Assembly (NCBI GenBank): GCA_963741985.1
Contig: CAVUKD010000003.1
Location: 310,001-374,000 of the forward strand
Direction of reading: 5' to 3'
Origin: Cryomorpha sp963741985
GTDB taxonomy: Bacteria > Bacteroidota > Bacteroidia > Flavobacteriales_D > Cryomorphaceae
DNA length: 64,000 nucleotides
Position numbers and translations under genes: made by a program. The notes under the pieces were generated by a model. That model was given only the letters and a program-made list of their open reading frames with translations. It did no database searches and had not been told where the DNA came from. Each line of letters begins with the position of its first letter. Within the stretch, counting starts at the first letter, position 1. Positions 23,420 to 32,795 of this stretch are shown in pieces.

Positions 23420-24745
23420 ATGGCAGAATATCAACGACCATCCAGCGAAGAAGAGTTCCATGAAAACTTCAAGCAAAAAAAGCCTTTGATGAATGAAACG
23501 GAGGCGTATTATGAAAGTTCAAGATGCCTATTTTGTTATGACGCGCCTTGTATGGAAGCTTGTCCGACGGGGATTGATATTCCACTTTTTATAAAACAGA
23601 TTCACACCAAAAATCCCGAGGGTGCGGCCAAGACGATTTACGATTCCAATTGGCTGGGAAATGCCTGTGGAACGGTTTGTCCAGTAGGGGTTTTGTGTGA
23701 AGGTGCTTGCGTTTACAACCACCAGGATGTTCCTCCACTTCAGATTGGTCGATTGCAAAATTATGCTACTAAAAAGGTGTTGAATGCAGGCATTCGCATG
23801 TACGCACCTGGAAAAGTGAATGGAAAAAAAGTTGCGGTAATAGGTGCCGGCCCTGCCGGAATTTCTTGTGCTTGCGAGCTGAGAGTTTTAGGATATGAAG
23901 TGGATGTTTTCGAGGCAAAAGACAAACCTTCCGGATTGTTGTTGCACGGCACAGCACCCTACAAAATAACCAATGAGGATGTCATGCAAGAGATGAATTA
24001 TTTGCAAGAGCAACTTGGCTATACCATTCAATACAATTCATCCATAACTACTAAGGAGCAAATAACAAAACTCGAAGAAAAGTATGACGCAATTTTTCTG
24101 GGTGTGGGTATTGGGCCAACGCGAACTTTAAACCTCAAAGGTGAAGACAAAGAAGGGGTCCATGGAGCTGTTGAAATAATTGAGGAATTGAAGATGAAAA
24201 AATCCGATTTCACGATTCCGAAAAGTGTGGTGGTCTTAGGTGGAGGAAATACCGCCATGGATGCAGCCTCAGAATCCGCTCGAATGGGCGCTGAAAATGT
24301 GGTGCTCGCATACCGTGGGAGCAAAGAAAATATGGGTGCCTATTCTTTTGAATACGCTCTCGCTGTGGGAGCCGGAGTAAATGGTATGTTCAATGTTTCT
24401 CCTGTTGAGATTTTGGGAAATGATACCGTTACCGGAATAAAACTCATACGAACCGAACTGCGTGATGGCAAATTGCAAAACATCGACGGAAGTGAATTTG
24501 ATATACCTTGTGATATGGTCATAAAAGCAACCGGTCAGTCCAAACAAAAAGCACTTACGGAACTCATTGACAATCTCGAAATGGATTCCAAAATAAGGGT
24601 TGCGGTTAACTGTGAAAACAATCAAACAACAAATCCGAAATACTTCGCCGGTGGAGACCTAATCAACGGAGGTGCTGAAGTGGTTAATGGCGCTTATGAC
24701 GGTAAGCTTGCCGCAAAAGGAATTCATGAATGGTTGAATAAATAG
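23420..24745 (+). CDS. preT: NAD(P)-dependent dihydropyrimidine dehydrogenase, FAD subunit
   Basis: A 441-residue protein built like the small subunit of glutamate synthase. The N-terminal Fe-S region shows CLFCYDAPCMEACPTGID and GNACGTVCPVG..CEGAC; the FAD site is AVIGAGPAGISCACEL; a second dinucleotide site is VVLGGGNTAMDAA; and FAGGD closes the FAD fold near the C-terminus. PreT passes electrons from NAD(P)H through FAD and Fe-S clusters to PreA. It lies 21 bases after the ureidopropionase and 22 bases before preA. Confidence 0.93.
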   Translation: MAEYQRPSSEEEFHENFKQKKPLMNETEAYYESSRCLFCYDAPCMEACPTGIDIPLFIKQIHTKNPEGAAKTIYDSNWLGNACGTVCPVGVLCEGACVYNHQDVPPLQIGRLQNYATKKVLNAGIRMYAPGKVNGKKVAVIGAGPAGISCACELRVLGYEVDVFEAKDKPSGLLLHGTAPYKITNEDVMQEMNYLQEQLGYTIQYNSSITTKEQITKLEEKYDAIFLGVGIGPTRTLNLKGEDKEGVHGAVEIIEELKMKKSDFTIPKSVVVLGGGNTAMDAASESARMGAENVVLAYRGSKENMGAYSFEYALAVGAGVNGMFNVSPVEILGNDTVTGIKLIRTELRDGKLQNIDGSEFDIPCDMVIKATGQSKQKALTELIDNLEMDSKIRVAVNCENNQTTNPKYFAGGDLINGGAEVVNGAYDGKLAAKGIHEWLNK

Positions 24746-24767
24746 TCAACCACAATCAAAACAAAAT

Positions 24768-26120
24768 ATGGCAGATCTATCAATAAATTTTGCAGGAATA
24801 AAAGCACCCAATCCGTTTTGGTTGGCATCTGCGCCACCTACAAATTCTGGTTACCAAGTGATGAAAGCATTTGACGCCGGTTGGGGGGGTGCAGTTTGGA
24901 AAACCTTAGGTTTTCCTACCATCAATGTGTCCAGTCGGTATGGTTCAATGAACTATCGCGATACGCGGATGGCCGGATTCAGTAATATTGAATTGATCAC
25001 CGATCGGCCTTTGGCAGATAACCTTCGGGAAATTGAAGAGGTCAAAAAACACTTTCCAAATCATGCGGTTATCGCCTCATTGATGGTGGAAACCAGAGAA
25101 CAATGGGAATCGATTATTAGGGATGTTCAGAACGCAGGTGCTGACGGTATCGAATTAAATTTTGGCTGTCCGCATGGCATGTGCGAGCGGGGAATGGGTT
25201 CGGCAGTTGGCCAAGAACCGGAAGTCTTAAAAACCATTGTAGAATGGGTAATGGCAGCGGCCACGATTCCGGTTATTACGAAGCTTTCACCAAATATTTC
25301 GCATATTACGGATCCGGGTTTGGCTGCCGCTCAAGGCGGCACAGATGCGATTTCATTGATCAATACAGTGAAGAGTATCGTAGGAATTGATTTGGATACC
25401 TATGCGCCCTACCCGATAGTTGATGGAAAAGGAACCAATGGGGGCTACTGCGGACCGGCAGTGAAACCCATAGCACTTCACATGCTTAAGGATCTTGCGC
25501 AACATCCGGAAATTGGTCATGTTCCTTTGTCCGGAATTGGTGGAATAGAAACATGGAGAGATGTCGTGGAGTTTATTCTGCTCGGAGCCACATCTGTTCA
25601 GGTATGTACTGCCGCCATGCATTATGGCTTCGGCATTGTGCGGGAAATGGAAGCCGGCCTTCGGAAATTTATGGACGACAAAGGCTACAATACTATTTAT
25701 GATTTTGCCGGAAAGGCCCTGCCAAATGTCGTGGAGTGGAAACATCTAAATTTGAAACACGAAGTAAAAGCTAGTATTAATAGCGATAAATGTATCGGAT
25801 GTGATCTATGCTATATTGCCTGCGACGACGGAGCGCATCAGGCCATTAGTTTGAATAAACTAAATGGCAACAGAATTCCGGAAATCATCGAAGAGAATTG
25901 TGTCGGCTGCAATCTTTGTGCATTGGTTTGCCCGGTGGAAGGATGTATCACAATGGTGAAGACAGATGATGGAAAAGAAAATGTAACGTGGGATCAGCTG
26001 ACCAATGCTGATAAAATCCCCGACGGTTTCAATGATGATCGAGCAGGAGGAAAAGGTCATTTTGTTCCTGAACCTATTGAGGCGTTGTCCAACAAAAGAA
26101 AAGTCAATAAGTTGAAATAG
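24768..26120 (+). CDS. preA: NAD(P)-dependent dihydropyrimidine dehydrogenase, catalytic subunit
   Basis: A 450-residue protein with an FMN-binding TIM barrel like class 1B dihydroorotate dehydrogenase, followed by two [4Fe-4S] motifs (CIGCDLCYIACDD and CVGCNLCALVCP). The active-site loop NFGCPHGMCERG puts the catalytic Cys at residue 134, and LSGIGGIETWRD is the FMN phosphate loop. With PreT it reduces uracil and thymine to the dihydro forms, the first committed step of the pathway. It is the last gene of the operon; AT-rich DNA with a weak CGTTTTTT/AAAAAACG stem (26139-26180) follows. Confidence 0.95.
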   Translation: MADLSINFAGIKAPNPFWLASAPPTNSGYQVMKAFDAGWGGAVWKTLGFPTINVSSRYGSMNYRDTRMAGFSNIELITDRPLADNLREIEEVKKHFPNHAVIASLMVETREQWESIIRDVQNAGADGIELNFGCPHGMCERGMGSAVGQEPEVLKTIVEWVMAAATIPVITKLSPNISHITDPGLAAAQGGTDAISLINTVKSIVGIDLDTYAPYPIVDGKGTNGGYCGPAVKPIALHMLKDLAQHPEIGHVPLSGIGGIETWRDVVEFILLGATSVQVCTAAMHYGFGIVREMEAGLRKFMDDKGYNTIYDFAGKALPNVVEWKHLNLKHEVKASINSDKCIGCDLCYIACDDGAHQAISLNKLNGNRIPEIIEENCVGCNLCALVCPVEGCITMVKTDDGKENVTWDQLTNADKIPDGFNDDRAGGKGHFVPEPIEALSNKRKVNKLK

Positions 26121-26214
26121 AATTTCTTAACATTGGATCGTTTTTTAAACTAAAAAAGAGAAAAACTACCCCAAAAAACGACCCCTCTTGCAGCTTGAAG
26201 CTTATGGCTAAAAC

Positions 26215-27021
26215 CTAATTCTTAAAAACCACCCCCGCACTCATCCCCGGCCCTTGCCCTACATTCCTTCCAGTGATCGCATAAGAAGTCCCGACAAAAG
26301 CACCCAACCACGGAAGTAGCGGGCGGTAATACGTCGCACCGACGCGTTGATAGCTCACTCCCAGTTCGCGGAAAGTGCTTGGTGCGGGCGTGCCACGGTA
26401 ATCCAGTCCGCCGAAGGCGTTTTGAAAATCGTACCAGATATCGAAATAGTTCTTCTCGCCTGCTTTTCCAACTTTCGCACCGATGGCCATGGAGTTGGGC
26501 ACGGGAGCACCTTTGGATTGATACCCGCCCTGCAAAGTGTAAAACCATCCCGAATTACGTGCATAATGAAGCACGGGGCGAATATCGAGAACCTGCGCCT
26601 GCTGGCCGATAGCGTCGCCTCCTTCGGTTTGGTAATCGGTAAGATTGGTAGAATATCCGGCGGCGAGGCTTATTGAGAAAGATCCGGAGCTCAATGGTTT
26701 TTCAAGGATTTTGTATTTTATGTAAATGCTGCCATCTTGCAAGTCGCCTTCACCATTTACGGCAACGTAAGGAATATTGGCGTACACATCCAATCGGCCG
26801 GTGACTCCGGCGGCGAGAAAGAGGTTGGTATAAATCCCTTTTCGCGTAAGTGCCACCTTATCGGTACCGGCGTAAAAATTGCCATTTAATGAAAATCCGC
26901 CGCCCACGACCGCTTCATAATGTCCTTTGCCCTTGAAAAAGCCATCGACCGGCGACTGACCAAAACAGCCGAGGCTGAGGAAGGTGAAGATGGCTGAGTG
27001 AAAATGTTTGCGCATAAGCAA
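26215..27021 (-). CDS. Outer-membrane beta-barrel protein, unknown function
   Basis: A 268-residue protein with a signal peptide ending about FLSLGCFGQS and then alternating amphipathic strands (GHYEAVVGGGFSLNGNFY, TGRLDVYANIPYVAV, YRPLLPWLGAFVGTSYAI), closing with SAGVVFKN. A second in-frame Met at 27015 may be the real start. It resembles transporter-like or DUF-type barrels of Bacteroidota without a clear family. It is convergent with the pyrimidine operon and divergent from the glucoamylase-like gene, so it need not belong to either. Confidence 0.65.
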   Translation of the reverse strand: MLMRKHFHSAIFTFLSLGCFGQSPVDGFFKGKGHYEAVVGGGFSLNGNFYAGTDKVALTRKGIYTNLFLAAGVTGRLDVYANIPYVAVNGEGDLQDGSIYIKYKILEKPLSSGSFSISLAAGYSTNLTDYQTEGGDAIGQQAQVLDIRPVLHYARNSGWFYTLQGGYQSKGAPVPNSMAIGAKVGKAGEKNYFDIWYDFQNAFGGLDYRGTPAPSTFRELGVSYQRVGATYYRPLLPWLGAFVGTSYAITGRNVGQGPGMSAGVVFKN

Positions 27022-27291
27022 AATTTGAGGTTTGACTTTATTTTTCGGAAGGTACTGATTGATAGTTCAAATCCGAACGATTAACCGGTAAAAACCTCTT
27101 GTTGTATTTCTAAAAATGGGATTCCTATCTATCAGGAGATTTCCAAATCGCGGATATACACAGTGAAAAAGAACATTTGAACAGGCAAACTGTTTTATGT
27201 TTCTAAATGAATATTCCGTCGGTACCTTATTTCCTTCACCGTATAAAAGCGGTTGGTATGCGGCGATTTTCAAATTCGGAACCAACGATAT

Positions 27292-29685
27292 ATGAATACA
27301 AAAAACAATGAAGCACCCGGCGCTCCGGGCATGGAACCCAAGTGGACGTCGAGTTCGAAATCGGGAATTGGGAAATCGCTCAACCCTGCATCGCAAGTGG
27401 CTTTCACATTGAGCCACGGAATTCTCAATGAGGTGTATTATCCGAGAGAAGATATTGCCTGTATACGCGATATGGAGTTGTTGGTCACGGATGGCGACGG
27501 TTTGTTTTACGAAGAAAAGCGAGATACGCAGCACGTTACGAAAATGGTGGAGACCGGCATTCCGGCGTACCAGATCAAAAACACAAGTTTGAAGGGTGGC
27601 TTCGAAATCGAAAAAGAAATCCTTACCGACCCTTACCGCGATACGATACTTCAGCACATTCGCTTTAAGCAAAAGAAGAAAAACAAAACCTACAAACTCT
27701 ACGCGCTCCTCGCTCCACATATCAATAACCAGGGGCGCAATAATACCGGCTGGATCGGCGAGTATAAAGGTGTGCCGATGCTCTTTGCACAAAATGGCGA
27801 CATAACATTGGCCCTGGCTTGCTCCTCCGACTTATTGAAACGCTCGGTGGGATATGTGGGTACATCTGATGGGTGGACGGACATACATCGCCACAAGGAA
27901 ATGAAGTGGGATTACCCCCAAGCCCATAACGGAAATATAGCGCTTACAGCCGAAATAGACATTTCCGAATCCCACGATTTCGTATTGGCTCTGAGCTTCG
28001 GACGTAATGTTGCAGAAGCAGCCAACCATGCCAGATCAAGCCTTCTCGATGGTTTTGAAAGTGCGAAAGCGGAATATGTAACAGAATGGTCGGATTGGCA
28101 AAAAACGTTGAAAACCGTACCTGCTAAAAATGCTAAAATTAGTGCGGCAGTGTTAAGGATACACGAAGCAAATAGCTTTCCCGGAGGTATTATTGCCAGC
28201 CTTTCCATTCCGTGGGGAGAATCGAAAAACGATCGCGACGAAAGCGGATATCACCTCGTTTGGCCCCGCGATTTGGCGGAAAGTTCAGGTGGTTTTCTCG
28301 CCTTGGAGGCCGATGACGATGTATCACGAATCCTAAACTTCCTGATGTCGACCCAAAATGCCGATGGTAGCTGGCCGCAAAATATGTGGTTGGAAGGCGA
28401 GCCCAATTGGAAAGGCATACAGATGGATCAGGTAGCCCTGCCGATCATTGAAGTGCATAAGGCTTACGAGCGAAAAGCCATCGATGTCGCGCGAATGTCG
28501 CGGTATTGGCCTCTGACAAAAAAAGCGTTGAGCTTTATATTAAAAAACGGTGCATATACCCGGCAGGATCGCTGGGAAGAGGAAGAAGGCTATACGCCCT
28601 ATACCCTAGCCACCGAGATCGCCGCATTGCTCGCCGGTGCTGCTCTTGCGGAAATAAATGGGGAAGAAGGTTTGGCTCAATTTTGCAGGGAAACTGCCGA
28701 CAATTGGAATGAAGCCATCGAAAAGCAACTCTATGTGGAAGGCACACAACTCGCAAAAAACCACAATATTGAAGGATACTACATCCGCATAAATCCATTT
28801 AAAGATATTGCTGCACAAGATTTGGGCGAGAGAACTATTAATCTGAAAAACCACAAAAATGGCGAAGGGATCGTCAAGTTGACAGATCTCATAAGCGTAG
28901 ATGCTTTGGCATTGGTGCGATTTGGATTGCGCGCGGCCGATGATCCCAAAATATTGAATACCCTGAAAGTGATCGACGCTTTGCTAAAAGTCGACACACC
29001 AAACGGCCCGTGCTGGCATCGCTACAACAACGATGGATACGGCGAGCATGCTAACGGCGATCCTTATGATGGAACCGGAATCGGCAGAGCTTGGCCCCTA
29101 CTCACCGGCGAGCGCGCGCATTACGAGATAGCCGCAGGAAATATCAAAAAGGCCAAAAACTTATTGAAAGCCATGGATAATTTCTCAAATCACGGACTCA
29201 TCCCCGAGCAGATTTGGGACAGCGAAGATATTCCCGAAAAGCGATTATTTCTGGGCAAGCATACCGGAGCTGCCATGCCGCTCACGTGGGCCAATGCCGA
29301 ATATTTGAAACTCTGCGCTTCGATCGGAGAAAAGAAAATATTTGAAATGCCCAGCTTTACAGAAGATCGATACATTAAAAACAAGACTCGTTGTGATTTT
29401 AAGATATGGCGTTTTGATAATCCGTTGGCGCGTTTTTCCGACAAAAAGTATTTGCGTATTGAGATGCAGGCTATGGCTGATGTGGTGTGGAGCGACGATG
29501 GTTGGAAATCGGAACATACCGTGAGTGCTATTGACACGGGAATTGGTATTTTCGTCGCAGATATAAATGAAATGAACGCGAAAACCGACAAAATTGAATT
29601 CACCTTCTATTGGGAGAAGGCGAATAAATGGGAGGATAAGCGGTATGCTGTTGATGTCGTTCACTCCAGATTTACCGAAAGGTAA
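27292..29685 (+). CDS. GH15 glucoamylase/glucodextranase-like protein
   Basis: ATG at 27292 gives a 797-residue protein without a signal peptide, so it should act in the cytoplasm. The GH15 (alpha/alpha)6 domain shows LVWPRDLAESSGGFLALE, SWPQNMWLEGEPNWKGIQ, and the general-base segment GLIPEQIWD with Glu639; the N-terminal domain is the beta-sandwich of bacterial glucoamylases and the C-terminal end looks like a glucodextranase-type extension. The family's general acid normally sits in a QxDE motif; here the bases read QMDQ, placing Gln380 where Glu is expected. It precedes glucokinase by 22 bases, implying glucan to glucose to glucose-6-phosphate, provided it is active. Confidence 0.9.
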   Translation: MNTKNNEAPGAPGMEPKWTSSSKSGIGKSLNPASQVAFTLSHGILNEVYYPREDIACIRDMELLVTDGDGLFYEEKRDTQHVTKMVETGIPAYQIKNTSLKGGFEIEKEILTDPYRDTILQHIRFKQKKKNKTYKLYALLAPHINNQGRNNTGWIGEYKGVPMLFAQNGDITLALACSSDLLKRSVGYVGTSDGWTDIHRHKEMKWDYPQAHNGNIALTAEIDISESHDFVLALSFGRNVAEAANHARSSLLDGFESAKAEYVTEWSDWQKTLKTVPAKNAKISAAVLRIHEANSFPGGIIASLSIPWGESKNDRDESGYHLVWPRDLAESSGGFLALEADDDVSRILNFLMSTQNADGSWPQNMWLEGEPNWKGIQMDQVALPIIEVHKAYERKAIDVARMSRYWPLTKKALSFILKNGAYTRQDRWEEEEGYTPYTLATEIAALLAGAALAEINGEEGLAQFCRETADNWNEAIEKQLYVEGTQLAKNHNIEGYYIRINPFKDIAAQDLGERTINLKNHKNGEGIVKLTDLISVDALALVRFGLRAADDPKILNTLKVIDALLKVDTPNGPCWHRYNNDGYGEHANGDPYDGTGIGRAWPLLTGERAHYEIAAGNIKKAKNLLKAMDNFSNHGLIPEQIWDSEDIPEKRLFLGKHTGAAMPLTWANAEYLKLCASIGEKKIFEMPSFTEDRYIKNKTRCDFKIWRFDNPLARFSDKKYLRIEMQAMADVVWSDDGWKSEHTVSAIDTGIGIFVADINEMNAKTDKIEFTFYWEKANKWEDKRYAVDVVHSRFTER

Positions 29686-29707
29686 TAAAAACGTAAAAGC
29701 TCTATAA

Positions 29708-30778
29708 ATGGAAAAATCCGATCACATTTCGCTGCCTGATATTTCGAAAACAAAACTTCCGATGGCTTACCCTTCCGGGAAAAAACAGCTACCCAAATCG
29801 GCGGTAGTACTGGCAGCAGATGTGGGAGGAACCAAAACCAATCTCGCCTTATTTGAAGTAAAAAACGCACGGCTCATTGCGTTAAAACGCGATCAATATC
29901 CTACGAAAGATCATGCCTCCTTTTTGACCGCGGTGCGCTCTTTTCACGACCTAGATGACGAGCCGATTCACGGTGCCTGCCTTGGTGTGGCGGGAGCCGT
30001 TACCGACAATAAAGCGCTGGGAACCAATTTCGCTTGGGAGATTGATGGCGAGCGATTGGAAAAAGAATTGAACATCAAAAGCGTAAAGCTCATCAACGAT
30101 CTTGAAGCCAATGCCTATGGGCTTTCCGGATTGGATGATTCGGATATCGAGACGATTATTCATGGCGAAAAAGGCAATGGCAATGCTGCGATTATTTCGC
30201 CAGGCACAGGACTCGGCGAGGCGGGATTGTACTGGGATGGCGAAGCATTTCATCCGTATGCGACCGAAGGCGGGCATTGCAATTACAGTCCGCGAAACGA
30301 GATGGATGTTGAATTGTGGAAATTCTTGATGGCCAAATTTGGTCGTGTAAGCTGGGAAAGATTGCTTTCTGGTCGGGGTATCCATAATATCTATCAGTTT
30401 TTACGGCAGTACAGAGATGAAAATGAACCGGAATGGCTTACCAGCCAGTTTCGTGAAGAAGATCCGCCCATAGCAATTTCCAGAGCGGCTAAAGAAAAGA
30501 GAGATCCGGTATGTGTGGAGACGCTCCAACTTTTCGTGAAATATCTGAGTGAAGAATCCGCTCAGCTTGCGCTCAAAACCAAAGCGATGAGCGGAATTTA
30601 CATCGGTGGCGGCATTGCTCCAAAAATCCTTAGTTTAATCGATAAAAAGGAATTTTATAAGAGTTTTGTAAACGTCGGACGTATGGGGAATCTGCTCAAA
30701 ACCATTCCTGTGAAAGTGGTGCTGAACGATAAGACTGCGCTTATGGGAGCTGCTTATTACGCAGCTATGGGGATTTGA
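29708..30778 (+). CDS. glk: Glucokinase
   Basis: A 356-residue Glk-type sugar kinase (not ROK). The phosphate loop is AADVGGTKTNLALF at about residues 36-49 after an N-terminal extension of some 35 residues. The catalytic Asp is in KLINDLEANAYGL, and GTGLGEAGLYW and ATEGGHCNYSP match the glucose- and ATP-binding region of the family. It phosphorylates glucose with ATP, feeding Pgi and Zwf encoded on the opposite strand just downstream. Its position 22 bases after the GH15 gene indicates co-transcription. Confidence 0.92.
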   Translation: MEKSDHISLPDISKTKLPMAYPSGKKQLPKSAVVLAADVGGTKTNLALFEVKNARLIALKRDQYPTKDHASFLTAVRSFHDLDDEPIHGACLGVAGAVTDNKALGTNFAWEIDGERLEKELNIKSVKLINDLEANAYGLSGLDDSDIETIIHGEKGNGNAAIISPGTGLGEAGLYWDGEAFHPYATEGGHCNYSPRNEMDVELWKFLMAKFGRVSWERLLSGRGIHNIYQFLRQYRDENEPEWLTSQFREEDPPIAISRAAKEKRDPVCVETLQLFVKYLSEESAQLALKTKAMSGIYIGGGIAPKILSLIDKKEFYKSFVNVGRMGNLLKTIPVKVVLNDKTALMGAAYYAAMGI

Positions 30779-30786
30779 AAAGGGTT

Positions 30787-30866
30787 TAACCGCCCATATG
30801 GATTCCCTTCGGTCTCAAGTTTCGAAAAGTTTTTTTTCGGGGAGATCGCAGAGAGTTTTCTCTGAG
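30787..30866. repeat. Dispersed intergenic repeat, copy 1 (AACCGCCCATA..CAAGTTTCG)
   Basis: AACCGCCCATATGGATTCCC is followed by CTTCGGTCTCAAGTTTCG and a GATCGCAGAGAG segment. Nearly the same text, in the same order, occurs at 35077-35140. Both copies lie in gaps between genes. Confidence 0.65.
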
Positions 30867-30903
30867 ATCGTAAAGATATTCATTGAAAAAGGGCAGACAC
30901 GCT

Positions 30904-30926
30904 GCGCAGCATTTGCAATGCTGCGC
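30904..30926. repeat. Perfect 10-bp stem hairpin between convergent genes
   Basis: GCGCAGCATT and AATGCTGCGC pair perfectly around a TGC loop. It lies between glk and pgi, which converge, but has no T-run, so it may be either a bidirectional terminator element or a repeat. The remaining gap to 31077 contains nothing else I can support. Confidence 0.5.
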
Positions 30927-31077
30927 GACCTTCCCAAAAAATTCGGAACTACCGTATTTCAGCACCACACTCCTCATCGGAATGCCGATTGGTTTATTTT
31001 GTAGGATAATTCCGAAGCATTGCGAACGCCGTGGAACTCGTTATTCAAGTCAATTGAGAATCTCTTTGAATACCCTA

Positions 31078-32730
31078 TTACCCCCTCCACTTTTTATACG
31101 CATTAATCAATCCATTCGTAGATCCATCATGCGATTCGACTTTGTCATCGCCATCTAGCTGTGGCAGCACTTTTTTAGCGAGTTGTTTTCCAAGCTCCAC
31201 ACCCCATTGGTCAAAACTGAAAATATTCCAGATTACTCCCTGCACAAATATTTTATGTTCGTAAAGAGCGATTAAGGCACCGAGTGAATGCGGTGTAATT
31301 TCTTTCAGCAAGAATGAATTTGTGGGTTTATTTCCAGTGAAAACTTTAAATGGAATTAACTTCTCTCTTTCGGATTTATCCATTCCCTGATCATTCAGTT
31401 CTTCGGCTACTTGATCTTTTGTTTTTCCATTCATCAATGCTTCCGTCTGCGCGAAAAAATTAGAAACCAATATCGGATGGTGCTTTCCCACGGGATTATG
31501 GCTGATAGCCGGAGCGATAAAATCACAAGGAATCAGATGTGTTCCCTGATGGATAAGCTGATAGAAAGCGTGCTGGCCGTTGGTGCCGGGTTCGCCCCAA
31601 ACCACAGGTCCGGTGCTGTACGTTACATCGTTTCCATTTCGGTCGGTGCGTTTGCCATTGCTCTCCATATTTCCCTGTTGGAAATAAGCGGGGAAGCGAT
31701 GCATATATTGATCGTAGGGCAAGATAGCTTCCGTTTCGGCACCGAAAAAATTGGTGTACCACAAACCGACGAGTGCCATAATAACCGGAACGTTTTGCTT
31801 AAAATCCGTTTTTGCGAAATGATCATCCGCTGACTCCGCTCCTTTCAATAATTGCTCAAAATTGTCATAGCCGATGGTCAGCGCAATCGACAGTCCGATA
31901 CTGCTCCAAAGGCTGTACCGCCCTCCTACCCAATCCCAAAAAACGAACATGTTTTCAAGAGCGATTCCAAATTCTTTCACCCCTTTTTCGTTTGTAGAAA
32001 GTGCTACGAAATGTTTTTCAACGAACTTTTCATCCTTTGCAGATTTCAAAAACCAATCGCGTGCAGTGTGTGCGTTGGTCATCGTTTCCTGCGTAGTGAA
32101 TGTTTTTGAAGCAATGGTAAAGAGCGTTTCTTCGGGATTCAGGTTTTTCAATGTTTCGACGATTTGGGTTCCATCGACATTTGAAACAAAATGGGCATGA
32201 ATTCCATCGATCCAATATGGTTTCAACGCTTCCGTGACCATCACCGGTCCGAGGTCGCTCCCACCGATTCCGATGTTCACGATGTTCTTAATTTTCTTTC
32301 CGCTATAACCTTTCCATTCGCCGCTGTGGATTTTTTGGCAAAAAACTTTCATCTTTTGGCGCGTCTCTCGAATCTCGGGCATCACGTCTTCACCATCAAT
32401 TGTGATCGCTTCTTTCGAAAAACTGCGAAGGGCCGTGTGCATCACGGCCCGATCTTCTGTTCGGTTGATTTTTTCACCGTCGAACATTGCTTTTCGAGCT
32501 TCTTCGAGCTTGCAATCATTGGCAAGGTCTAAGAGTTTTTGCAGCGTTTCTTCGGTGATAATGTTTTTGGAATAATCGAAAAGGATATCGTTAAAAGTAA
32601 TCGACATTTTTTCATACCTTTTTGAATCTTGTGCAAAGAGATTTTTCATTTGCACTTTTTTCATTTCGTTCTGGTGAGCCGTTAACGCTTTCCAAGCGGC
32701 AGTTTCTGTAGGGTTTATTTTAGGGAACAT
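31078..32730 (-). CDS. pgi: Glucose-6-phosphate isomerase
   Basis: A 550-residue protein, the length of the E. coli-type enzyme. Family marks are IGIGGSDLGPVMVTEAL, the signature FVFWDWVGGRYSLWSSIGL, and YMHRFPAYFQQGNMESNGK. It interconverts glucose-6-phosphate and fructose-6-phosphate. It is the last gene of the long minus-strand pentose phosphate series and faces glucokinase, whose product it uses. A 65-base gap separates it from the phosphogluconolactonase gene upstream. Confidence 0.97.
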   Translation of the reverse strand: MFPKINPTETAAWKALTAHQNEMKKVQMKNLFAQDSKRYEKMSITFNDILFDYSKNIITEETLQKLLDLANDCKLEEARKAMFDGEKINRTEDRAVMHTALRSFSKEAITIDGEDVMPEIRETRQKMKVFCQKIHSGEWKGYSGKKIKNIVNIGIGGSDLGPVMVTEALKPYWIDGIHAHFVSNVDGTQIVETLKNLNPEETLFTIASKTFTTQETMTNAHTARDWFLKSAKDEKFVEKHFVALSTNEKGVKEFGIALENMFVFWDWVGGRYSLWSSIGLSIALTIGYDNFEQLLKGAESADDHFAKTDFKQNVPVIMALVGLWYTNFFGAETEAILPYDQYMHRFPAYFQQGNMESNGKRTDRNGNDVTYSTGPVVWGEPGTNGQHAFYQLIHQGTHLIPCDFIAPAISHNPVGKHHPILVSNFFAQTEALMNGKTKDQVAEELNDQGMDKSEREKLIPFKVFTGNKPTNSFLLKEITPHSLGALIALYEHKIFVQGVIWNIFSFDQWGVELGKQLAKKVLPQLDGDDKVESHDGSTNGLINAYKKWRG

Positions 32731-32795
32731 AATCCTTTTTTTTAAATGCGTAAAAGTATTTTATGAATGGCACTTTTTCAAATTCAGGTTTTTTT

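Noticed and set aside
30904..30926. Rho-independent terminator between glk and pgi
   Set aside because: The stem is perfect, but no T-run follows on either strand; kept as a repeat or hairpin only.
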